Positions 1-6,939 of a stretch of 15,184 nucleotides of DNA are shown one piece after another (position 1 is the stretch's first letter; every line of letters starts with the position of its first letter). The notes beneath the pieces were generated by a model, which saw only the letters and a list, made by a program, of their open reading frames with translations, had not been told where the DNA came from and did no database searches. The stretch comes from JBBDIJ01 sp040880485 (GTDB lineage Bacteria; Bacteroidota; Rhodothermia; Balneolales; Balneolaceae): positions 1 to 15,184 of the forward strand of contig JBBDIJ010000018.1 in the NCBI GenBank assembly GCA_040880485.1, written 5' to 3'. The position numbers and the translations under genes were made by a program.

Positions 1-155
1 CAAGACTCACACAACGATCTGCTTATTACTTCAATATGGTAAAGAACAAGACCTTCTTACTGATCGCAATTTCGTATCGCGAACAGATTTTCAATATACG
101 GAGCTGAACTCCTCATTGTCAAATCTAAAACCAGCAAAGAAGAGAAAGAACAGCT
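1..155. other. Non-coding stretch downstream of rplQ
   Basis: No gene can be supported here. On the plus strand the only ATG-initiated frame (36-107) would give 23 residues with no recognisable motif. I looked for a rho-independent terminator after the rplQ stop and found no G+C-rich hairpin followed by a T-run in the direction of transcription. The only inverted repeat is a 6-base GAGCTG/CAGCTC pair (101-106 and 151-156) separated by 44 bases. The operon may therefore end by another mechanism, or it may continue into a gene beyond base 1. Confidence 0.6.
93..122 (-). promoter_or_regulatory. Weak candidate promoter downstream of rplQ
   Basis: On the minus strand a perfect TTGACA (117-122) is followed after 18 bases by TATATT (93-98). 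This resembles a sigma70 -35/-10 pair, and it could drive a gene beyond the left edge of the window. Bacteroidota primary sigma factors normally prefer a TTTG / TAnnTTTG arrangement, and that is not convincingly present. A six-base match can arise by chance, so this is only a suggestion. Confidence 0.15.
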
Positions 156-881
156 CTACTTCTCCTCTTCTTCTTCTTCGATTTTTTTCTGAAGTGCTTT
201 CTGGAGAGTAACCCTTTCATCGTCTCCGACAAACGTTTTTGCTTCCTCTGCACTCATTGACTCCAGCTTCTCTTTCGCTTCACTCACAGTCATCGATCCG
301 GCATCGTCACTACTCTCCTTTTCGGTTTTACTTGCAGAGCTTTCAGCGCTGCCGGATTCCGGAGAGGAGGCTACCGAGGCTTTATCTGCTGCCGTTTTGC
401 TTTCTCCCTCATTTACGGATTTCTCCGGATCGCTAACTGCCTGTGCAGCTGTCCCCGATTTTTTAGATCGGCCGGCACGACGTGTCTTTCTCTTCTTCTC
501 CTTTCCTTCGTCCGGAGACACATCATTATAGTCTACCAGTTCAATGATCGCAGTTTCAGCGCTGTCACCAGAACGATAACCCGCCTTAATGACACGGGTG
601 TATCCTCCTGGACGATCTTTCGTCATCGGCCCCACCTCTTCGAACAGTTCCTGAACGGCATATTTGTCCTGGATGGCAGCAAAAATGACCCGGCGGTTAA
701 TCTGATTGTCTACTTTAGCTCTTGTAATGAGCGGCTCGATAAATCGTCTTAGCTCTTTCGCTTTTGCAACCGTAGTGGTCATTCTCCGATCCATAATGAG
801 GCCAACGGAGAGAGCCTGCAGAGTCGCCTTACGGTGCGAAGCAGTCCTGTTTAATTTTCTACCCTTAACTGAATGGCGCAT
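156..881 (-). CDS. rplQ: 50S ribosomal protein L17 with long C-terminal extension
   Basis: L17 binds 23S rRNA near the peptide exit tunnel. Residues 1-119 are the complete family core: the MRHSVKGRKLNR start, the RTASHRKA segment, the MTTTVAKAKELR segment, and GGYTRVIKAGYRSGD near 92-106. The family is usually about 120-130 residues, but this protein has 241. The extra half starts with a basic patch (127-141), continues as a Ser/Ala/Glu-rich, probably disordered linker (142-196), and ends in a likely helical segment (197-233) and a run of glutamates. Extended L17 tails occur in Bacteroidota. The role of this one is unknown to me. It is the last gene of the alpha cluster, 13 bases after rpoA. 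An unusually strong ribosome site, GAGGAG seven bases before ATG, fixes the start. Confidence 0.97.
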   Translation of the reverse strand: MRHSVKGRKLNRTASHRKATLQALSVGLIMDRRMTTTVAKAKELRRFIEPLITRAKVDNQINRRVIFAAIQDKYAVQELFEEVGPMTKDRPGGYTRVIKAGYRSGDSAETAIIELVDYNDVSPDEGKEKKRKTRRAGRSKKSGTAAQAVSDPEKSVNEGESKTAADKASVASSPESGSAESSASKTEKESSDDAGSMTVSEAKEKLESMSAEEAKTFVGDDERVTLQKALQKKIEEEEEEK

Positions 882-894
882 CGTTCAACTCCTC

Positions 895-1872
895 TTACTT
901 GTCAATATATTTTTCAATTTCCATTCCGAAATGGAGGTTCTTCTCTTCAATCACATCGACAAGTTCCGAAAGAGACTTCTTTCCGAAGTTTCGAAACTTG
1001 AGCAGATCCTGTTCATCCCTGGAAACGAGTTCTCCAATCGTGTGAATATTGGCAGACTTCAGACAGTTGTATGCCCGTACACTCAGGTTCAGATCTTCGA
1101 TACTGGTCTTCAGAAGACCGGCAATTCTCTGTTTTTCTGCATCAACTTCTTCTTCTTCCTGGGCAAACGGCTCTTCTATCTTTTCCGTAATAAACTTTTC
1201 GATATGCTCTTTCAGGATTTTACCTGCAATCGTAAGAGCTTCTTTGGCATTCAGAGATCCGTCAGTCACCACATTCATGGTCAACTTCTCATAGTCTGTA
1301 CGCTGGCCAACACGAACATTGTCCACATCAAACTTGACCTGCTTGATAGGTGTGAAGATCGCATCCACCGCCATCAGACCTACTTCTTCATCCGTATCAC
1401 TTGCAAGCTCCTCGGCCGGCACATAGCCACGTCCTCGACCGATCCTGAGCTCCATTTCAATGTTTGCATCGTCTGCCATCGTTGCAATCACCTGATCCGG
1501 ATTCAATACATCATACTCGGCAGTCGAATCGTCTATATCGGACGCCTTCAACTCACCTGCGCCCTTTTTGGACACGTGAATGACTCCAGAGCTCTGATCT
1601 ACCTGTTTGAAGCGTACCTGCTTCAGGTTCAGAATGATCTCGTAGACATCCTCTTTCACACCATCTATGCTTGAATATTCGTGATCTACACCATTGATTT
1701 TAACAGCGGTGATCGCAATACCTGGAAGAGAAGAGAGGAGGACACGTCGAAAAGAGTTTCCGATGGTGACCCCGAATCCACGTTCCAGGGGCTGGAGCAC
1801 AAAGCTGCCGGTTTTCTCTTCTGCTTCGGCAACTTCAAGACTTTCTGGCATTTGCAAACTGTAGCTGCTCAT
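895..1872 (-). CDS. rpoA: DNA-directed RNA polymerase subunit alpha
   Basis: The alpha subunit dimerises to nucleate RNA polymerase assembly, and its C-terminal domain contacts upstream promoter DNA and activators. The N-terminal domain (about 1-235) has the LERGFGVTIGNSFRRVLLSSLPG stretch (29-51), which carries the conserved arginines for beta contact and dimerisation, and the GRGRGYVPAEE loop (145-155). A Glu-rich linker (about 236-246) leads to the C-terminal domain. That domain keeps the DNA-binding determinant residues R266, N269, C270, G297, K299 and S300, in SVRAYNCLK and NFGKKS. Length 325 is normal. The ATG lies 26 bases after rpsD and has no visible Shine-Dalgarno sequence. Its place between rpsD and rplQ is the standard alpha-operon order. 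Confidence 0.99.
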   Translation of the reverse strand: MSSYSLQMPESLEVAEAEEKTGSFVLQPLERGFGVTIGNSFRRVLLSSLPGIAITAVKINGVDHEYSSIDGVKEDVYEIILNLKQVRFKQVDQSSGVIHVSKKGAGELKASDIDDSTAEYDVLNPDQVIATMADDANIEMELRIGRGRGYVPAEELASDTDEEVGLMAVDAIFTPIKQVKFDVDNVRVGQRTDYEKLTMNVVTDGSLNAKEALTIAGKILKEHIEKFITEKIEEPFAQEEEEVDAEKQRIAGLLKTSIEDLNLSVRAYNCLKSANIHTIGELVSRDEQDLLKFRNFGKKSLSELVDVIEEKNLHFGMEIEKYIDK

Positions 1873-1898
1873 AGTATATCGGATTGAAATCTTGTTGA

Positions 1899-2504
1899 TT
1901 ATTTAGAATAGAGCTCGATGATCAACTGTACGTTGATATTTTCAGGAATTTCTTCCATATCCGGCATATTCAGGAACTTGCCGGTAAGGCTCTTCTTGTC
2001 TATCTCCAGCCATTTGTACTTACTCTTCGGACTGCCCGAAAGAGAATCACTGATCACTTCCAGATTTCTGGATTTTGGCCGGATGGTAATGATATCCCCG
2101 GCTTTAAGTTGAAATGAGGGGATATTTACCACTTGTCCATTCACAACTATGTGGCGGTGTGCAACCAGCTGCCGGGCCTGACGTCGCGTTCTTGCAAACC
2201 CGAGACGGAACACAGTGTTGTCCAGCCTCGCCTCAAGATATCTGAGCAGGTTCTCTCCGGTAACTCCCTCCTTGGAAGTTGCCTTCTTGTAGAGGTTACG
2301 AAACTGCTTTTCGAGAAGGCCGTATGTATATTTTGCCTTTTGCTTCTCCTCAAGTTGAATAGCGTATTCCGACTTGCGTGTAAAACGGGAACGGCCATGC
2401 TCACCCGGCCCATACGGTTTTCGTTCCAGTGCCTTGCTTGGGCCAAAAATTGGCTCTTTAAATCTTCTCGCTTTCTTCTGTTTCGGTCCTCTGTATCGTG
2501 CCAT
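1899..2504 (-). CDS. rpsD: 30S ribosomal protein S4 (cysteine-free form)
   Basis: S4 is a primary 16S rRNA-binding protein that starts 30S assembly. In E. coli it also represses the alpha operon; whether it does so here is not shown. The N-terminal part begins MARYRGPKQK and contains GEHGRSR (34-40). The S4 RNA-binding domain spans about 93-156, with RLDNTVFRLGFARTRRQARQ leading into HRHIVVNG. The C-terminus IIELYSK is typical. No cysteine occurs in the 201 residues, so the N-terminal zinc site of some S4 proteins is absent, as is usual in Bacteroidota. AAGGA about nine bases ahead of the ATG supports the start. The gene follows rpsK by 33 bases. Confidence 0.98.
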   Translation of the reverse strand: MARYRGPKQKKARRFKEPIFGPSKALERKPYGPGEHGRSRFTRKSEYAIQLEEKQKAKYTYGLLEKQFRNLYKKATSKEGVTGENLLRYLEARLDNTVFRLGFARTRRQARQLVAHRHIVVNGQVVNIPSFQLKAGDIITIRPKSRNLEVISDSLSGSPKSKYKWLEIDKKSLTGKFLNMPDMEEIPENINVQLIIELYSK

Positions 2505-2537
2505 GTGGTTCTATCCTTTGCAGACTAATATCTTATG

Positions 2538-2969
2538 TTATACTCTTCTACGCTTCGGTGGGCGACAGCCATTGTGCGGAATTGGAGTCCGGTCACGTAT
2601 CTTCAAGACTTCCAGACCGCTGGTTGCAAGAGCCCTGACAGCCGCTTCCCGTCCTGAACCCGGCCCTTTCACAAATACTTCAACTTTGCGAAGACCCATA
2701 TCGTGAGCAGCTCTTGCCGCCGTTTCAGCACTCATTTGCGCTGCATATGGAGTGTTTTTCCGGGAGCCTTTGAAGCCCTCCTTCCCGGCAGAAGACCAGG
2801 AAAGCACATTCCCGTTCTGATCTGTAATGGTCACCAGTACATTGTTGAAAGTTGCCTTGATAAAGACCATCCCGTTAGGGTCGGAAATCTGCCGCCTCTT
2901 CTTTTTTCTGGCACTGCCCTTGTCAGCGGCTTTCCCTTTATCCCGTCTTTCGCGTTGTTTCTTTGCCAT
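2538..2969 (-). CDS. rpsK: 30S ribosomal protein S11
   Basis: S11 sits on the 30S platform and helps shape the Shine-Dalgarno cleft and E site. The family core runs from about residue 33 to 143. It includes FIKATFNNVLVTITD (36-50), AGKEGFKGSRKNTPYAAQ (61-78), and the C-terminal signature that begins LKIRDRTPIPHNG (122) and ends CRPPKRRRV. Before the core there is a basic Lys/Arg-rich arm of about 30 residues, a little longer than in E. coli but common in this phylum. Total length is 143. Start ATG at 2969; no Shine-Dalgarno sequence is evident in the 20-base gap after rpsM. Confidence 0.98.
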   Translation of the reverse strand: MAKKQRERRDKGKAADKGSARKKKRRQISDPNGMVFIKATFNNVLVTITDQNGNVLSWSSAGKEGFKGSRKNTPYAAQMSAETAARAAHDMGLRKVEVFVKGPGSGREAAVRALATSGLEVLKIRDRTPIPHNGCRPPKRRRV

Positions 2970-2989
2970 CGTTCTGAATCAGATTTGAA

Positions 2990-3370
2990 TTATTTCTTTG
3001 GAGCCGTTTTTTTGCCCGCAACGGTTCTGCGCTTGCCTTTCCTGGTCCGCGCATTTGTCTGAGTTCTCTGTCCTCGAACCGGTAGCCCTCTTCTATGTCG
3101 AAGCCCTCTGTAGCTGCCGGTCTCGATCAGCCGACGAATATTACCATTGATCTCGGTACGCAGAGCACCTTCCACTTTGGACTCTTCATCAATAATCTTT
3201 CTAAGAGCAGCAACCTGATCGTCACTCCACTCCTCTACCTTCAAGTTGATATCGACTCCCGCTTTTTCAAGAATCTCGTGTGATTTGGTACGTCCGATTC
3301 CGAAAATATAGGTCAGCGCTATCAGACCGCGTTTCTGATTGGGAAGATCTATTCCAGCAATTCTAGCCAT
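2990..3370 (-). CDS. rpsM: 30S ribosomal protein S13
   Basis: S13 lies in the head of the 30S subunit, where it forms intersubunit bridges and touches P-site tRNA through its tail. The protein starts MARIAGIDLPNQKR and has the helix-turn-helix-like GIGRTKSHEILEKAGVD segment (24-40). It then shows the family signature GSYRGLRHRRGLPVRGQRTQ (85-104) followed by TNARTRKGKRRTVAGKK. Length 126 is standard. The gene lies 25 bases after rpmJ. An AAGG motif is present but about 15 bases from the ATG, rather far for a functional ribosome site. Confidence 0.98.
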   Translation of the reverse strand: MARIAGIDLPNQKRGLIALTYIFGIGRTKSHEILEKAGVDINLKVEEWSDDQVAALRKIIDEESKVEGALRTEINGNIRRLIETGSYRGLRHRRGLPVRGQRTQTNARTRKGKRRTVAGKKTAPKK

Positions 3371-3395
3371 AAACTGTACCGGTTACCTTTCTAAA

Positions 3396-3512
3396 TTATC
3401 CTTGCCGCTGCTTGTGGCGAGGGTTTTTTTTATTGATGACATAGACCCGCCCCTTTCGACGCACGATCTTGTCGTCTGAACTTCTTTTCTTTACTGAGGA
3501 TCGCGTTTTCAT
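3396..3512 (-). CDS. rpmJ: 50S ribosomal protein L36, zinc-free type
   Basis: This is a 38-residue gene found by reading the gap between infA and rpsM. The start is MKTRSSVKKRSSDDK, the middle is IVRRKGRVYVIN, and the end is NPRHKQRQG, which matches L36 throughout. L36 binds 23S rRNA near the GTPase-associated region in the last steps of 50S assembly. In zinc-binding L36 the ligands are C11, C14, C27 and H32. Here the aligned residues are S11, D14, N27 and H33, so three of four ligands are gone. The one-residue insertion (38 instead of 37) is typical of Bacteroidota L36. A run of eight A's (minus strand) encodes K28-K29. The ATG has no clear Shine-Dalgarno sequence and follows a 59-base gap, the longest in the cluster. 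Confidence 0.95.
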   Translation of the reverse strand: MKTRSSVKKRSSDDKIVRRKGRVYVINKKNPRHKQRQG

Positions 3513-3571
3513 AACTGTAATCTGTTTTCCGTGATCTTGAATGTAACTGATGCAATAGCAGCAGCTCTGAC

Positions 3572-3790
3572 CTATTTATATCGGTAGGTGATACGGCCCT
3601 TGGAGAGATCATAGGGAGACATCTCCACCTGTACACGATCACCGGGCAGAATCTTGATGTAGTACATTCTCATCTTGCCAGATACGTGCGCCAGCACTTC
3701 GTGCCCGTTATCCAACTCTACTCTGAATTGGGCATTGGGCAACGCTTCAATAATTTCACCGTCCTGTTTAATTGGCTCTTGTTTAGCCAT
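3572..3790 (-). CDS. infA: Translation initiation factor IF-1
   Basis: IF-1 occupies the 30S A site during initiation and helps IF-2 and IF-3 select the initiator tRNA. It is a single S1/OB-fold protein of 72 residues, the normal length. It begins MAKQEPIKQDGEIIEALPNA, contains FRVELDNGHEVLAHVSGKMR (22-41) and GDRVQVEMSPYDL (50-62), and ends KGRITYRYK. Its ATG shares one base with the stop of map (TAATG), so the two genes are probably translationally coupled. Only a weak GGAA lies upstream. Confidence 0.98.
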   Translation of the reverse strand: MAKQEPIKQDGEIIEALPNAQFRVELDNGHEVLAHVSGKMRMYYIKILPGDRVQVEMSPYDLSKGRITYRYK

Positions 3791-4593
3791 TATATCAGTT
3801 CCAGAATTTCGATTTTGGTGATCTCGGTAATATAATCAAATGTGCTGAGAATTTCAGCCTTTCCATCCCGAACTACAATGTCGTGTTCAAAGTGGGCAGA
3901 CAGGCTTCCATCAGCTGTTACGATAGTCCACCCGTCCTTCAGGGTTTTAATCCTCCAGGTCCCGGCAGTAATCATCGGCTCAATGGCCAATGTCATACCG
4001 TTACGCAGTCGATCCCCTCGTCCACTTTTTCCATAATTTGGTACAAAAGGATCTTCATGAAGGTTCTTGCCGAAACCATGACCTACCAGATCCCTTACAA
4101 CACCATAACCGGCAGGTTCGCAATGTTCCTGAACAGCACTGCCAATATCACCAACTCTGTTCCCGTGTACAGCCTGATCGATCCCTTTATAGAGAGACTC
4201 CAGGGTCACCTTCAGTAATCCGGCGGTCTCGTCATCGCATTCGCCTACAATAAAAGTGTATGCGTGATCTCCAAAGAAACCATCCTTTTCTACACCACAA
4301 TCGACGGACACGATGTCCCCCTCTTGCAGTTCACGATCTCCTGGAATTCCGTGTACGATCTCTTCGTTCACTGAAATACAGAGTGTAGCCGGAAACGGGT
4401 TTGTTGCAGAACCGTACCCTTTAAAAGCGGAACGGGCACCACTCTTTACTATATACTCTTCAGCAATTCTGTCCAGACTGCCGGTAGAGACTCCGGGTTC
4501 AATATGTTTAGCCACTTCACCGAGTGTTCTGGAGACCAGCTGTGCAGCCTCTCTGATCTTATCGATCTCGTTTTCGCTCTTCAAATAGATCAT
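3790..4593 (-). CDS. map: Methionine aminopeptidase, type I
   Basis: This enzyme removes the N-terminal methionine from nascent proteins in the cytoplasm when the second residue is small. The pita-bread fold is complete, and the five metal ligands can be placed at D98 (VDCG), D109 (GDHAYTF), H172 (GHGFG), E205 (IEPM) and E236 (HFEHDI). Histidines H81 (IVHGIPGD) and H179 (NLHEDP) match the substrate-contacting positions of the E. coli enzyme. The 267 residues without an N-terminal zinc-finger extension fit the short bacterial type Ia. The start overlaps the secY stop by one base (TGATG) and the stop overlaps the infA start. The secY-map-infA arrangement is common in bacteria. Confidence 0.98.
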   Translation of the reverse strand: MIYLKSENEIDKIREAAQLVSRTLGEVAKHIEPGVSTGSLDRIAEEYIVKSGARSAFKGYGSATNPFPATLCISVNEEIVHGIPGDRELQEGDIVSVDCGVEKDGFFGDHAYTFIVGECDDETAGLLKVTLESLYKGIDQAVHGNRVGDIGSAVQEHCEPAGYGVVRDLVGHGFGKNLHEDPFVPNYGKSGRGDRLRNGMTLAIEPMITAGTWRIKTLKDGWTIVTADGSLSAHFEHDIVVRDGKAEILSTFDYITEITKIEILELI

Positions 4594-5900
4594 CAGGCTC
4601 GGCGTCGGCCTTTTATACGGCCGGATTTCATAAATCCGTCGTAGTGCCTCATCATCAGATGACTCTCAATCTGCTGTAATGTATCCAGGCCTACCCCGAC
4701 AATAATGAGAAGACTGGTACCTCCATAGAACATGGCAAATCCGTCCGTAACGCCCATCCTGGCAACAAGTGCAGGCAAAATAGCGATGAATGAGAGAAAG
4801 ATAGAACCTGGAAGTGTGATCCTCGTCAATATGTTGTCAATAAACTCAACCGTCTGTTTCCCTGGCCTTACACCCGGGATGAACCCGCCCTGCCTTTTCA
4901 TGGTATCGGCCATCTCCTTTGGATTAACCGCAATTGCGGTATAGAAAAAGGTGAAGAACATACATATAAAGAAAAAGACGATAGAGTAGGCAATGCCTGT
5001 CCAGTCGTGGGACCAGGCGGTCATAGCCTGAACCACCTCGCTGTTAGGGAAAAAGGTTCCAAATGTACTTGGAATAAACATGATAGATTGAGCAAAGATA
5101 ATTGGCATAACACCTGCGGCATTTATGCGAAGTGGCAGATATTGTGTTGTCCCACCATATACTTTTCTACCAACAACCCGCTTGGCATACTGCACGGGAA
5201 TTTTGCGGGTACCCTGCGTAAGAAGCACACAGGAAGCGATCACAAGTACCAATGCACCTAATTCGATAAGCAGTATAATAGCATTGGCCGTGGTATTGAT
5301 CTCGTTCATAAAGTTGGTAGGAAGGGCTGCAATAATACCGATCATAATGAGAATCGAGATACCATTACCTATTCCCCTGTCTGTAATCCGTTCCCCGAGC
5401 CACATGACAAAAGTGGTTCCCGCCGTCAACACCATTATACAGGTGAATATGAATACCGTATTACTTACCACAATCGCCTGTGGAGTGCTGGACATCAACT
5501 GAATGGCAAACCCGATCGCCTGAACAGAAGTAATCCCAACCGTACCATATCTTGTAAGACGGTTGATTTTGCGGCGTCCCTCCTCTCCCTCGCGCTGTAA
5601 CTTCTGAAAATAGGGAACCACGGCACCCATAAGCTGAATGATAATGGCAGCGGTAATGTAGGGCATGATTCCAAGTGCAAATACACCGGCACGAGAGAAA
5701 GCTCCTCCTACAAACATATCCAGAAGTCCCAGAATGTTGGATGCATCTCCTGAAGGGCCTGCCAATTGAGAGGCATCCACTCCAGGCATGGTGATAAACG
5801 TTCCGATCCTGTAGACCATCAGTACCCCTACAACATAGAGAATACGTTCCCGGAGATCCTGGATCTTGAAAATATTTCTAAAGTTGTCTATTAGACTCAT
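4593..5900 (-). CDS. secY: Preprotein translocase subunit SecY
   Basis: SecY is the channel-forming membrane protein of the Sec translocon. It passes unfolded proteins across, or into, the inner membrane with SecE, SecG and SecA or the ribosome. Ten hydrophobic membrane segments can be followed through the 435 residues. Both family signatures are present: FALGIMPYITAAIIIQL (74-90) and WLGERITDRGIGNGISI (167-183). The cytoplasmic loop VQYAKRVVGRKVYGG (236-250) carries the conserved arginine region that binds SecA/ribosome. The loop with GGFIPGVRPGKQT (338-350) and the basic C-terminus GRIKGRRRA are also typical. The start at 5900 has no Shine-Dalgarno sequence and lies 19 bases after rplO, the usual spc-operon location. 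Confidence 0.99.
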   Translation of the reverse strand: MSLIDNFRNIFKIQDLRERILYVVGVLMVYRIGTFITMPGVDASQLAGPSGDASNILGLLDMFVGGAFSRAGVFALGIMPYITAAIIIQLMGAVVPYFQKLQREGEEGRRKINRLTRYGTVGITSVQAIGFAIQLMSSTPQAIVVSNTVFIFTCIMVLTAGTTFVMWLGERITDRGIGNGISILIMIGIIAALPTNFMNEINTTANAIILLIELGALVLVIASCVLLTQGTRKIPVQYAKRVVGRKVYGGTTQYLPLRINAAGVMPIIFAQSIMFIPSTFGTFFPNSEVVQAMTAWSHDWTGIAYSIVFFFICMFFTFFYTAIAVNPKEMADTMKRQGGFIPGVRPGKQTVEFIDNILTRITLPGSIFLSFIAILPALVARMGVTDGFAMFYGGTSLLIIVGVGLDTLQQIESHLMMRHYDGFMKSGRIKGRRRA

Positions 5901-5919
5901 GGGAATGGTTCAGATCGAG

Positions 5920-6372
5920 CTATTCAATGATATTGACAGTTCCGCCAGCCTTTTCGACCTTCTCTCTGGCCGTTTTGCTGCATGCATGAACTTCAATTTC
6001 GAATTTCACACCAGGGTCGCCATTGCCAAGCAGTTTGACAAGGTCGTTCCGGTTGACAATTCCGGCAACAATCAGATCTTCCAGAGAGATCTTTTCACTC
6101 AGTTTCCCGGCTTCTATAAAATTCGCAACTCTGGTCAGGTTCAGTGCCTTGTACTCGATCCTGAAACGGTTTTTAAATCCGAATTTGGGAATTCGTCTCT
6201 GAAGTGGCATCTGCCCGCCCTCAAACCAGGGCTTCAGTTTGTTTCCGCCTCTCGACTTCTGGCCATTGTGGCCGCGTCCGGACTGTTCGCCAATTCCTGA
6301 ACCCTGGCCGCGCCCAACACGCTTCCTGTTCTTTTTATTCGGGGCCGGAGCCTTCATTTCATGGAGCTTCAT
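5920..6372 (-). CDS. rplO: 50S ribosomal protein L15
   Basis: L15 is a late-assembly 50S protein that threads a long Gly/Arg-rich arm into 23S rRNA. It begins MKLHEMKAPAPNKKNRKRVG. The arm follows with RGQGSGIGEQSGRGHNGQKSR (about 21-41) and then GGNKLKPWFEGGQMPLQRRIPK (about 42-63). The globular part ends KAGGTVNIIE. At 150 residues it is of normal length, so it is not fused to another protein. GAGG seven bases before the ATG at 6372 supports this start; the internal M6 is less likely. It follows rpsE after only 24 bases, where most bacteria carry rpmD. Confidence 0.98.
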   Translation of the reverse strand: MKLHEMKAPAPNKKNRKRVGRGQGSGIGEQSGRGHNGQKSRGGNKLKPWFEGGQMPLQRRIPKFGFKNRFRIEYKALNLTRVANFIEAGKLSEKISLEDLIVAGIVNRNDLVKLLGNGDPGVKFEIEVHACSKTAREKVEKAGGTVNIIE

Positions 6373-6396
6373 AGTGGTACCTCGTTCTTGAAAATT

Positions 6397-6921
6397 CTAA
6401 CCTTCAAATACTTTCCTGACACTGATTCCGCGGCGCTCAGCAATCTCGACAGGGTCGGAAAGCTTTTTAAGGGCGTCATAGGCTGCCTTCACCATATTGT
6501 GAGGGTTGGATGAACCGACCGACTTCGAGAGAATGTTCTCAATTCCCGCAACATCCAGCAACGACTTGACAGGCCCACCGGCAATTACACCGGTACCTTT
6601 GGAAGCAGGTCTTAGTAATACCGAACCGGCCCCCTCCTTTCCAAGTACTTCATGATGGATGCTTCCGCTTTTGGTCATCGGAATTCGAATAAGATTCTTC
6701 TTTGCGTTATCGAAGCCTTTTTGGATGGCGTCGGAAACCTCATTCGCTTTACCGAGCCCGTGCCCGACAACACCTTCACGATTGCCTACTACGACAATGG
6801 CGTTAAAGCTGAATCTTCGCCCACCCTTTACCACCTTGGACACGCGATTAATATGTACCAGCTTCTCCTCCAGATTGAGGTTGGCTGCAGATATGTTATG
6901 TTTTCTTCGAATTTTAGGCAT
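6397..6921 (-). CDS. rpsE: 30S ribosomal protein S5
   Basis: S5 is needed for translational accuracy and sits at the mRNA entry channel. The N-terminal double-stranded-RNA-binding-like domain (about 16-80) includes the loop KVVKGGRRFSF (29-39), the region where spectinomycin-resistance changes map in E. coli, and GVVGHGLGKANEV (50-62). The C-terminal domain has VLLRPASKGTGVIAGGPVK (101-119) and GSSNPHNMVKA (136-146). Length 174 is ordinary. The ATG at 6921 has no evident Shine-Dalgarno sequence and follows rplR by 18 bases. The next gene is rplO. Confidence 0.98.
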   Translation of the reverse strand: MPKIRRKHNISAANLNLEEKLVHINRVSKVVKGGRRFSFNAIVVVGNREGVVGHGLGKANEVSDAIQKGFDNAKKNLIRIPMTKSGSIHHEVLGKEGAGSVLLRPASKGTGVIAGGPVKSLLDVAGIENILSKSVGSSNPHNMVKAAYDALKKLSDPVEIAERRGISVRKVFEG

Positions 6922-6939
6922 AGTCGTTATACGTCGATT

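Noticed and set aside
36..107. 23-codon plus-strand frame in the non-coding end
   Set aside because: It is too short, with no motif, no ribosome site and no context; its length is what chance would give.
101..156. GAGCTG/CAGCTC inverted repeat as an operon terminator
   Set aside because: The stem is only six bases with a 44-base loop and no T-run in the transcribed direction.
706..1674. 322-residue plus-strand reading frame across rplQ and rpoA
   Set aside because: It is the antisense shadow of two certain genes, with Phe/Leu/His-rich composition, no recognisable domain and no ribosome site.
3546..3562. Small hairpin around TGCAATAGCA in the infA-rpmJ gap
   Set aside because: Only three pairs form and the stem does not extend, so it is not a credible regulatory structure on its own.
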